From positions 600,501 to 664,500 of the forward strand of contig JAPDOI010000156.1 of assembly GCA_029168955.1 (NCBI GenBank): a stretch of DNA of 64,000 nucleotides. Direction: 5' to 3'. The first letter of the stretch is position 1. Each line of letters opens with the position of its first letter. A program made the translations under genes and the position numbers. Under the pieces are notes generated by a model, which did not search any database, was not told the DNA's origin, and saw only the letters and a program-made list of their open reading frames with translations. Below are positions 37,101-46,223 of this stretch, piece by piece. The stretch comes from Aplectana chamaeleonis. Lineage: Eukaryota > Nematoda > Chromadorea > Rhabditida > Cosmocercidae.

Positions 37101-40100
37101 GATTCTGGTGCCGTGTCTCGAGCCTCGACATCGCCGCGATAGCTCCGCCGCGGCTCCGTGATGGTGCCGCAACGGCTCCGTGGGAGACTATCGCGGAGCC
37201 GCAGCGGCAATTTCTTTCAGAGAAGGCTGTGTCAAAGTCGCCGTTTTTGAGCTACGCAAACCATTTTTCTTGGTTTTGTTAGCGACCTTCGCAAACCCCA
37301 GGTCTTTTTGACTGCGATGAAAATCGAATAAAAGTAGGTATCGAAAATGCTGATTTTTACCTCCTGGGCAATCCCCTTCCGAGTCTAAAATACAAAAAAG
37401 AGAAATTATACGAAAAAACAAATAACACTGTTTTTAGAGCAGATGAGAGCGCTCTCTAGATTACAAGCATTTTGCGTAACAACAAACAAATAGTATAAAT
37501 AAAGCTCTTTGAAAAAACCGAATGAACTCATTCCCCAACCCAATACTTTATGGAGCGACGTGTCAATTGGGCTAGGTAGCGTGTACTCGGTCGTGTATTG
37601 CAGTTCCATATTCTAATATGTATAACTATTCGACTACATATTTTCATACGAGCATAGTTATACTAAGATTCAACCCAAAACGATTCCCAAAGAACATCAT
37701 TTTCTCTATTTGTTGCAGGTGAACGTGCTCCTATGCGCCTTATCTTTTATCGATCTTTCACTATTGCTTCTAACTATTCCTACTTTTGTAATTACGAATT
37801 TGGACCTATGGTGAGTCTTCTACTACATCAGAACGCTCAGTAAAATTACTGAATGCTTTAAAAGTTTATGTAACTTGTCGAGTTTTTGTGCTAAAAATAT
37901 CTGCGCAGTGGACTTGTTCGTAACGAATTCCCACTAGGACCTAAAAACTATGTGCTCTCTCCAAGGCCGCTGCACGTCGTACTTCGGTCCCTGAGTTTCG
38001 CAGAGAAATTTTTTTCTCGAGAGTGAAATTCTGCGTATATCGCTGGCTAAGCTGAGGCGAAAAATTGGGGATTTTTCTTGAACATGAAATTGAGGGCAAA
38101 GCTTTTTCGTACTCTAACATCAGACCAAATTTTGGTCCCGTATTGTTTTTTTTTTCGGAGAACAGAGCTAATTCAAAAGAACTTTACACCCTTTATGTTT
38201 CCATTGACATGCGCTTGTTTTGTGATTTCTTCGTTCTTAAAGAAGTTTTCTTGTGTTCTGATGCTACTGTTTATCATATCCTTCAAGTGCTCCAGGTCCT
38301 CACAACAATCTGCTGTCACCTATTTGGCCTATGTGCTTAAATGGGTCTATCCGGTAAACCTCACCATGCAGACGTGCAGCGTATACACGATGGTCATGAT
38401 CACTTTTGAGCGGTGGACAGCCGTTTGTAGGCCACTGCAGGTAGACCATACTTGCACATTAAGATCTTTGTAATGCCTTGACACCCCTCCAGATTAATCT
38501 ATTTTAGGTTCGAGTGTGGTGTTCACCTAGGAAGTCGCGGGTAGCCGTCTGTTGCATATTCGCTTCTGCCACTCTGTACAATTTTGTGAGATTTTTCGAA
38601 TATCGGTTAATGTGAGTGGGCTCCGAAAAGAGTTAACATAATTCAATGTCTTAACGTTTCCTTTTTGAATAATAAATGCCTCACATTCAGACGTACTCCC
38701 GAGGGGGCGATATATGAACGATGGCTGCGAGATCCCGAAAACTATCGGTGAGTTTCGAATAGTGGGGGAACGATTTTGAGTTGATCTAATGATGTTATCG
38801 TTCAGGGGATACTACATTGGCTACTATACTTTGCTCTATGTTGTCACGCATTTTCTAGTTCCGTTTACTATCATGGCCGTGTTGAACGGTTCCGTGATTG
38901 TGACCATGTGGCGAGGTCGACGGATGCGACAAATGCTCACTAGACAAGTACGTGAATCAAGGATTTTGGAATAGCTCATCCCAATCTTTCTAAACCTTTT
39001 CTCGCAGGTTTAGGATCAAATGAATTTTTAATTGCTATAACCTTAATAATGCAGATATTGTCAAGAGCCTTGCTCATTGTTTCAATTCAGCAACAACGAG
39101 AGCAATCGACGACGGTTATGCTGCTCGTAGTGACGATAGTCTTCGCCGTCTGCAATACTCTTCCGTTTCTACTAAATGTTGTCGAGTATATATTTCCCGA
39201 CATATTTGTTGACCCGGTGAGTCGAGTTTCAAGTAGTAAACCATGAGATATAATTCTTTACTGAAGAATGTACCTATTTGGTGGGGAGTGGTAAGGGATG
39301 GACCATCGTTGTGTCTAACCTTGCCCGCAAAAAGAGCAAGAAAAGGCGTCGTCTTGGTTGGCGCAGAGTTGATAGTCGTAAGGTTTACGGGTGGGGAAAT
39401 TTGAAAGGCAAGGAAAGCAGTTTTAGCATTCCTTACTTCCTGGGTTACTGTATGCTCGGAATTCAACAAGATATGTCCCAGTGCGCAACCTACACGCGAT
39501 TAGTTCATCTAGGAATCACTCAAATTATATGTGTGACTATCTACATACAGAGGGTGGGTGTGCGCTACAAATCTTGAACCTCTAGCGTCTGATTTCGAGT
39601 ATAGAGGCGGGTGCAGTCTTAGAATCAGCGAAAGCCAGTAATGTCTTAATGTAATAGTGGAGCAATGCGAGGAGGAACTGGATATACCTGAAGGTTTACT
39701 GACTTTGCAGTGGTGAAGCCATCATGATGTTACCAATAAGTATTGCGAAACAGCTATCAGATAATGTTGCTGATCAAAGCCGATTAAATGCTTCTCCCTA
39801 AAAGTAACAGGGGAGCATAGGGTAAGCTGCACTAATGGAATGATGGTCAACATTACGAGATGGTGAATTTGTGGAGATTTAGAGGAAACTGGTATTTTGC
39901 ACATAAGGCCGCTACTCTTTTTCTCTATCAAAAAATTGAGCCGCTAACAGAGGCAATAATAATACCCACTTTCTAGCTTAAGATGCAAAACGCGAAGGAA
40001 TGAATTTCACGGAATGAAGAAATCCAAAACTTTTGCCGGCTTCTGTAGCTATCATGTGATTCCTTTTAATTTGCGCTTGTGTGTGGTTGCAGATCCAAAC

Positions 40101-40889
40101 CCAGACGACTACTGGCATGCTATTCGCCCGTATTCCCCACTTTTCACAGATTTTGGTTTTTTTCCTCTTCTCAATTTGACCACTTAAGCATTACAGTTAT
40201 TTTCCAGCGGACTACCCACATCGCCTACACCGTGAATGACCTCTCCAACTTGTTGGTAGTGCTCAACTCTGCTACGACTTTTCTTGTCTATTTTTTATTC
40301 TCGGAAAAATATCGGCAAACTCTCATCTTCATCATAAAGTATGTAATAGAGCACCTCTCTAATAGAATTCGAAAAATAATACAGCTTTTTTTCTCAAGGA
40401 ATGGCTGCTGTGCATCAATTTCGGACTATAACACTTACACGGCCATGTCGCGAACGGCTTCGATGCGGATGAATAGCGAGCTGCAGCGGACGGGCAGTAA
40501 AATTAGCAGCAGCAGGTAGACAGGAATGAATTCTATGAATTCTCATTCTTTCTATTCTCAAAACAACTCTTTTAGCCGTACATCAGACGTGCTGCTGAAG
40601 CCGCTTTTTGTACAGAAGGGAGGGTTTTCATCAACAGATTATTCGACACAGACCAAAGGAGATTTAGACGACTTTCGTCTTCCTCGACTACCGACTGAGA
40701 GGAGGAGGAAGAAAAAGGAGCAGGTTAAAAAGTGAGCAACAGCCCTCCTCGCCCTCTATCCCTCAACTTTTCGTTGAACCAAATGCTTATAGTTTCAGAC
40801 TAAGTGCAGCCGATCCTCGCACTTTGGCGCCAGAGATTCGGGTCACATTCAGTGATGACACACCGCTGAATCTGTCTAGTCAGTCTTAG
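34166..40889 (+). CDS. FMRFamide-like peptide receptor, class A GPCR (ten exons)
   Basis: Exons 34166-34279, 37719-37810, 38296-38440, 38508-38611, 38691-38747, 38806-38947, 39055-39216, 40208-40515, 40576-40731 and 40799-40889 join in frame to 456 residues ending at TAG. TM1 carries GN (CFGNS), TM2 SFIDLSLL (D50), TM3 ends in ERW (107-109) then TAVCRPLQ, TM5 HFLVPF, TM6 CNTLPF (251-256), TM7 NSATTFLVY (292-300, the NPxxY position). There is no Cys at the usual TM3 top (Leu83) or in the second outer loop, as in nematode FRPR-type FMRFamide receptors, which couple to G proteins at the plasma membrane. The tail has a basic RRRKKK. The N terminus is very short: TTTCCAG directly before the ATG may be a splice or trans-splice acceptor, so an upstream exon is possible; an in-frame ATG is also at 34154. 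Intron 1 is 3.4 kb and repeat-filled; most others are 58-107 bp. Confidence 0.92.
34608..35125. repeat. Degenerate tandem repeat of about 130 bp in receptor intron 1
   Basis: Units beginning ACGGCCCCTCAACCAACC (34609), ACGGCCCTTTCAACGAC (34737), a more diverged unit near 34870 and ACGGCCTTCGACAG (about 35012). Each has a pyrimidine-rich part followed by a CACGAATCTGAGCTG-like part. Identity is low, so boundaries are approximate. Confidence 0.4.
35691..35915. mobile_element. Family R TIR element, compact copy
   Basis: Arms CTAAAACTACGGTAGAATCT, TTTGCCAGATTTCGTCATCG and the inverse, about 100 bp each, with outer TCAATGTTAG and its partner CTTTTAACATTGC. It matches the arms of 25562-26432 and lacks the nested insert. 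Lies in receptor intron 1. Confidence 0.8.
36577..37390 (-). pseudogene. mariner transposase remnant inside a fold-back
   Basis: Minus-strand pieces read RLQIAVQCLARHRDSRGHKQ and, after a one-base deletion, VTGDEKWCMYVNIKQRK, the block with the first catalytic Asp of mariner transposases (TGDEKW). The outer parts, 36577-36665 and 37285-37385, are inverted copies of each other (AAAAGACCTGGGGCC and CCCAGGTCTTTTTGACTGCG), so part of the transposase sequence is present in both orientations. Within receptor intron 1; dead. Confidence 0.75.
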
Positions 40890-41215
40890 CCTCCGCCTAG
40901 GACCAAATAATGCCAGATTTCCTCTCAGGACCTGATCCGTCAGGAGTGTAGTGCAAAACTAGTCTATGTGTATTTATTGCATTTAGCGTGTGCTATTCTA
41001 TTACGGGTTCTATTCTTGCACTCAAGTTTGTATGCATTGCTGTCATAATAATGTCACTCTACCATCACTGCTAGTATGTTTCGAGCATAATGAATTCTTT
41101 TATACAGTTGTCCGATCCTTCAGGTTTTCTCAAGTATAAACGGAAAGTCGCCTAAAAACGCCATGTATTATTGTTGAATAAGATCAAAAGTTGCTTCCGT
41201 GTCGTGTCTGTTAGG

Positions 41216-41376
41216 CATAGTCCTCACGGCGAGCGCGGCACGCGCGAGAAACGCGGGTGGCTATGAAAATTCTCACTGCGCCAAAGGCGCGCGACGCTCT
41301 AGCAGCGCGGTGAAAAGTTTCATAGTCCGCCGCCCATCCCGCGCGTCCCGCCCGTGCCGCGCTTGCGGCGAGGACT
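41216..41376. repeat. GC-rich fold-back element, 161 bp
   Basis: TAGTCCTCACGGCGAGCGCG at the left pairs with CGCGCTTGCGGCGAGGACT at the right; GGCTATGAAAATTCTCAC pairs with GTGAAAAGTTTCATAGTCC. It lies about 330 bp past the receptor stop codon and may fall within its 3' transcribed region. Confidence 0.8.
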
Positions 41377-41419
41377 CTGAAAGGTGGCTAACGTTCACCT
41401 GGACATAGGAGAAAGAGTT

Positions 41420-41565
41420 AGGGAGAATGTGGTGAATGAGAATGCAACGTCACTCGGTATCGAAAGGCAGTTCAGGCACGATGTTCTGATCAGCACGATG
41501 TGATATAGCGATACATGCATGAATTGTGTTCAAACTGTGGCTGAAGCCCATGATTCGTAGCAGCA
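41420..41565 (+). pseudogene. RTE-type retrotransposon C-terminal tail, second copy
   Basis: Frame reads ATSLGIERQFRHDVLIST, stop, YSDTCMNCVQTVAEAHDS, parallel to the tail at 8774-8989 (LKSLGIERQLRRDVLF, then SDSWMACAQIVAGDRE). A dead 3' fragment of the same family. Confidence 0.65.
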
Positions 41566-42018
41566 GGTTTTGGTGATGAATGGTCCAACCAGCGTTCTCA
41601 TCAGCTGCCTAATATCACTTGATTTTAAGTACGAACGGCACCATCCACCCTGCTACAGCGAGGCCAATTCAGAGAGTCGATCGAGGATGCGGCTCGTGTA
41701 AGGTAGACCATCAGAGATGTGAGAGCTCTCTGAGAGCTGGTGCAAAACGCCCAAATCGGCTCATTCTCACCGTTCTCTTTATTCTCAGAAGACCCTGCTT
41801 CTGCCCCTCTCTTCACTTCCCCTCCTTGACTTCAATGTGTCCTGCTTTTTTGGCGCACTGCTCCTCATTTCTCTCTCTCGCTGTCCTCCACTCCCTTTCC
41901 TCTACATTCTGCTCTCTCTTACTATAAGTGTCTTGATCTGCTTCCGTTCTCCTTCTTGCTGTACGCCCAGCTGTCATCTAGGCCTACCTTTCCCCATCTC
42001 TTGCGCAACGCTCACTCG
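41566..42018. other. Pyrimidine-rich unannotated stretch
   Basis: 41770-42010 is strongly C/T-rich on the plus strand. The resulting open frames are compositional. No gene recognised. Confidence 0.5.
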
Positions 42019-42026
42019 GTGTTGAG

Positions 42027-42515
42027 TATAGTTGTACAACTTCGAAAAGAATGTCAAACGAACAAAAATCGAAACTTTTTCTTTCGAACGAACGAAAATT
42101 GACAAAATTTCGTTCGAAAAACTTTCGAACGGACGAATTTCGAAAAACTTTCGAAATTTCGGAGATCGAGCGAACGAAATTCGAAGCTAATCGAAATTTC
42201 GATTTTTTTCGAAATTTCGTATTTTTTTCGAAATTCGTCGAAAATTTCGAACTTTTTTCCGGAATTTGTCGGAAATTTCAAATTTTTTTTCGAAATTCAC
42301 TCGAAAAAATTCCGAACGAACAAGTTTCGAAAAAATTTCTAAAAATCGGATTTCGAACGAACAAAAAATGAAAAATTTTCGTTCGAAAAAAATTTCGAAC
42401 GAACGGAATCTGAAAAAATTTCGTTCGACGAATTTTCGAACGAACGAAAACGAACGAAAAAAATTTCGAAAAATCTTTCGAAAATTTTCGAAACTTTCGT
42501 TCACGTACAACTATA
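42027..42515. mobile_element. TTCGAA-rich non-autonomous TIR element, 489 bp
   Basis: Exact 11-bp terminal inverted repeats TATAGTTGTAC and GTACAACTATA, flanked by an exact 8-bp direct repeat GTGTTGAG (42019-42026 and 42516-42523). The interior is almost wholly permutations of CGAACGAACGAAATTTCGAA, so it is open in several frames without meaning. The 8-bp TSD points to the hAT superfamily; no transposase is present. Confidence 0.85.
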
Positions 42516-42523
42516 GTGTTGAG

Positions 42524-42989
42524 CCAACTCTAAGTTTTCGCTCCGTCTTGACAATCACACTAGAACCGAGTGACTACGGTTTTTCGCCCAGAAAAAGCCT
42601 CCCGTCCTTACTATCTCACTTCGCTTCCCTTCTTCCTGACTCTCACATCTATGTTTTTTCCTATGTCACCGTCTCCCTCCTTCATGCTGCCTTATCTTTT
42701 TCTAATTCATTCACGTCCCGTAGAAATCGGGATATCCCAACACTGACAGAGTGGAGTTATAATATGTATGTAGCTGGGTACGCTTTCGGAGCTTTTCGCG
42801 TGCAGTGACGAGACAATGTTGTCATATTTTTGCTTCCAAGCATGTAAAATTTATGCAATAGCCTATATAAAACACCGCGAAAATCCAACTCTTCTGGGTG
42901 GGTCGTCTATTCCGAAAGAGTACCAATAGCTGCTGCAATTGTCCTTGTGTTGCGATTCCGGGTAATGTGTCTATCAGGGACTGATTTCT
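42524..42989. other. Unannotated stretch
   Basis: No recognisable gene or repeat. Confidence 0.5.
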
Positions 42990-43159
42990 AGGGTGCGTTC
43001 CAAGAACATTCCCATGGCAAAAAGCTTCCATGGAAACGTAGCCACGGCCGCGTGGAAGCCATTCGCAGTTATAAATCGTATCCATGGGGAGCGAATTCTA
43101 CCATGGAAAGGCTATTTGTCCTTCCAATGAGTCATGGGAACATTCTTGGAACGCACCCC
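42990..43159. mobile_element. Family H TIR element, copy 1, about 170 bp
   Basis: GGGTGCGTTCCAAGAACATT at 42991 and the inverted AATGTTCTTGGAACGC-type end (observed ATTCTTGGAACGCACCCC) at 43159. The same ends bound the element at 51589-51755. Directly followed by the fold-back at 43170. Confidence 0.85.
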
Positions 43160-43169
43160 TGAAAACTTA

Positions 43170-43692
43170 GCTTCCAGACAAAAGTAAAAATTTGGCAATG
43201 CCCCATTTATAAGTCAAATAAAAGTTTCAGAAATATCTTGACATATGTACCCTGAAAACGATTTGGCGTAAAATGCCCTGGAGTATTAAAAAAGCTATGA
43301 AATGCATAGAAGTAACCAAATATACGATTTGGTGGTCGATCATTTACCAACCTTCTCCGTTAAACTTGTCAAAGCGAAATCAAGCGCAATATGGATTGGA
43401 GCGCAGCGTTCATCTACCTTGGCCTATGATGATTCCCTTATGACAGCTTTCAAAATGGCTTAATTTTTCCCTGGGGCGCTTGACTTCGTTTTGATAAGTT
43501 TAACGGAGAAGCTTGTGAAATTATCGACCGCCAAATCGTATTGTTGGTTCTTTCACTTCATTTCCTAGCTTTTTTATTACTCCACGGCATTTTACGACAA
43601 ATCGTTTTTAGGATATTTTAGGATATTTTTGAAACTTTTTTTGACTCATAAATGGCATTACCATATCGTTACTTTTGCTAGAAAGCCAAATT
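43170..43692. repeat. Long-arm fold-back element, about 520 bp
   Basis: Arms of about 220 bp (43170-43390 and 43465-43690) at roughly 80% identity by eye: AAAACGATTTGGCGTAAAAT against its inverse ATTTTACGACAAATCGTTTT, and TCTCCGTTAAACTTGTC against GATAAGTTTAACGGAGA. No ORF. Confidence 0.85.
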
Positions 43693-43850
43693 TTTAAAAA
43701 TTTCACATGTTTTTCTCGAAGGTTCCCTTTTTGACTTGAATTTTGCTCCACGATTTACATTTTGGAATTATAAAACATCTAACAGACGATATTGTCGTAT
43801 GAGTACAATTTTCGAAACTTATGACCCACAACCACAAGAAGTGCCGTTCA

Positions 43851-44150
43851 TTGCCGCATTTTGTGTAACAAGTGAAAAATTGATATTATTGATCATTGAT
43901 ATTTGATTTTGCATTATGAGAACAATTTCCCAAACTAGTTACTTAGAGACATCAACAATCGAGAATCATTGCTGCATTTCGTAGAACAGGCGGAAAATCG
44001 ATATTATTGATTGGTATTTATCGATAATGATTGATGAGCGAAATCTACCAACCAAGAAAACAAATCCCATCAGCAACCACCACTTCTCGCCGCATTTTGT
44101 GCAGAAAGCGGGAAATTCGTAATATTGATTATCGATCGATGACGTGTCAT
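43851..44150. repeat. Degenerate tandem repeat, about 118-bp unit
   Basis: Units begin CATTGCCGCATTTTGTG (43852), CATTGCTGCATTTCGTAG (43970) and CGCCGCATTTTGTGCAG (about 44088), each followed by (A/G)GCGG(A/G)AAAT and GATATTATTGAT-like text. Two full units and part of a third. Confidence 0.65.
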
Positions 44151-44984
44151 GAGTACGAATTCTGAGACGTTCAGTACTTGCCTTCGACAACCTGTGTTGA
44201 TTGCCTGCAAATTCACCCACACACCCTGGTCTCCACCGCCGTAGCATGCGCAAGCAGTTTTCGTGCTCCACGGCTAATTTATTTTGTGAACCCACGATTT
44301 TGAGGTACCCTTCAAAGTTAAGGTATCAAGTTCAAATTGGAATAGGAGCGACCTGCATCCATTTCCAGCCTCTTGTCCAGAAATGAGCTTCCTAGCTCAA
44401 TTTCAAAAGTACCCGCAAGATCGTGAACGCAGTTGAAAAAAAAGGAGATTCACAACCACGCCTAATTTTGGGTGACTGCACGTTCGGACCGCGTGCAACA
44501 TTGCGTCACCGTACAACGTGTCCCACCGGTGGGCCACCCTGGCTCGAATAACGTTCCACGGGTAAATGCTTTTAGATTTCTGTGTCTATATTGTAGTTAG
44601 CAACGATGGTTGAACAGTGACAGAGTTTGAGCTTCCGGGACGCTTTCGCTATTGAGAAACAAATACTCAAAACCAAAACGGGTTCCACTGAACTGCAACG
44701 CTTTCAGAAAAGTAAACGAGTTTCAAACGATCACTTTTTACTGAGCAGCTTAAAAGCTAGCAATAGAAGGAGAAAGAAATCGTAAGATGCTTTTAAAGTT
44801 ACTTTACAGCCGTTTTTTCCTCTTCTCTAGCTCACCCGATTCTATCAAAGTCTAGATATGTTGTTGAACTTGACCTAGTGATGGACCACGAGGTTTTTAT
44901 TCAAGTCTTGGGTAGGTCAATAAATTGATCATATGTAGGTTCGAAAGTAGTTTCTTGCAACGGACAAATCGATTTTTGAAAAGG
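44151..44984. other. Unannotated stretch
   Basis: No gene recognised. A partial copy of the CCCACCGGTGGG palindrome is at 44518-44535. Confidence 0.5.
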
Positions 44985-45048
44985 GTGTCCCACCGGTGGG
45001 ACACGCGGTCCGAAGTGGTAGTCAACGCGTGTCCCACCGGTGGGACAC
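44985..45048. repeat. Two perfect 20-bp palindromes, 44 bp apart
   Basis: GTGTCCCACCGGTGGGACAC at 44985-45004 and again at 45029-45048, with GCGGTCCGAAGTGGTAGTC between. The core CCCACCGGTGGG also occurs near 44521 and 2702, with similar flanks (ACCCATTC and a CGACC phrase) at 2.69 and 45.06 kb. Could be part of a dispersed repeat or a protein-binding site. Confidence 0.8.
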
Positions 45049-45281
45049 GTGGTCGAGAATGGGTTAACAACAAAGACAAGTGAGTTCTCTTTTTTTCTCG
45101 AAAACCAGAGAGGGATTCCAAACCATTTTTGGGTGATCAGACCAGCTTCTTGAGCTCTTTTTAATGCAATTCAGAGCTATTTTCTAAGTTCACTAGAAAC
45201 TGAGATTTCGAAAAAGGGGTTGCGGCGCACATGGCTGATTCAAAGCCAAATCTGGTGCGCGCTTCGGGCGCACCTCAATTA

Positions 45282-45395
45282 GAGTCCCACTGCTGAAAAG
45301 CGCGGCAGCATGCAATGGAGGAGTATCGATCATGCGAGCCCTCACGATCGATTCCCCTCCATTGCATGCTGCCGCGCCTTCGAGCGGTGGGACTC
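45282..45395. repeat. Fold-back element, 114 bp
   Basis: GAGTCCCAC..GCGGCAGCATGCAATGGAGG on the left pairs with CCTCCATTGCATGCTGCCGC and GTGGGACTC on the right. Arms about 45 bp, small central spacer. Confidence 0.85.
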
Positions 45396-46223
45396 ATATC
45401 AGCCACTATACATTACATCCGACTCATTTTGGAAAACTGCAAAAACTGTTTTCTCTTCACCATCAACCTAATTCTTGAAGAAAAGATTGTTTTTCAATGG
45501 GAACATAGCATTCGAGCGAGGAAAATTTTGTCGTCGACTTCATATTGAGTGTTCGTTAAAAAAGATTATTCGAAATGATTCGGATATCCGAAAAAAATCG
45601 GATATCTTAGATTTTCTTGTCACAGCGATTCCTAGTTACTCTTCATTTCCGAGCTACTCGCAGTCGTATTATCACAATCGTAGATGCGAAACGGTTGTTT
45701 TTCAAAAAATTCAGGCATGAAAATGAAGATATCATTCTCAAAAACGCACCGCTTTCATGATACTGATACAGAAAACTGCGAGTAGCGAGGAAATGGAGGC
45801 TACTTAAAAGTTGAGATAATTCTGTCTTTTGAGTCCGAATACATCTGAACGTGAGCCTTTCAGTTCAGGGTAAAGCAGAAAAGAGCCGATTTTTGAAATT
45901 ATTGTCAATGAGTCGGATCCAAAGTATATCATCCACTGAGGCGAATCGCATGAAAAGTCTTTGGAAAGGCTTATAGTTGTGATAGCCTTGCCTCAGCATT
46001 CCCCTGTGTTATTTTCATCATTTATGCACACAACATCTTTATTTGGTGGGATGCTTCAATTAACTACACTGACTCTATGGGCACGGTCGGGTTTCTCACA
46101 TTGTGGTGAGCTCATCAAAGACTTTTTGGTCATAGTTTCTGACCAGGATACAGTGAGATAACTGCTGCGCAATTGAACCGGGACACCACGGCACCCCTTG
46201 CGTCTGCCCTGGCAGCAGTAAAA
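45396..46223. other. Region 5' of the GDPD gene
   Basis: No recognisable promoter element. Possible SL acceptors before the start codon are TTTCTGACCAG (ending at 46144) and CCTGGCAG (ending about 46216); nematode genes are often trans-spliced just upstream of the ATG. This is inference. Confidence 0.35.

Noticed and set aside
39278..39577. 99-codon frame between receptor exons
   Set aside because: It lies wholly in intron 7 of the GPCR, out of phase with the flanking exons, without splice sites.
42051..42808. Long overlapping open frames on both strands (up to 180 codons)
   Set aside because: They arise from the TTCGAA-word repeat, which is open in several frames; residues are just F, R, S, K, E and N permutations.
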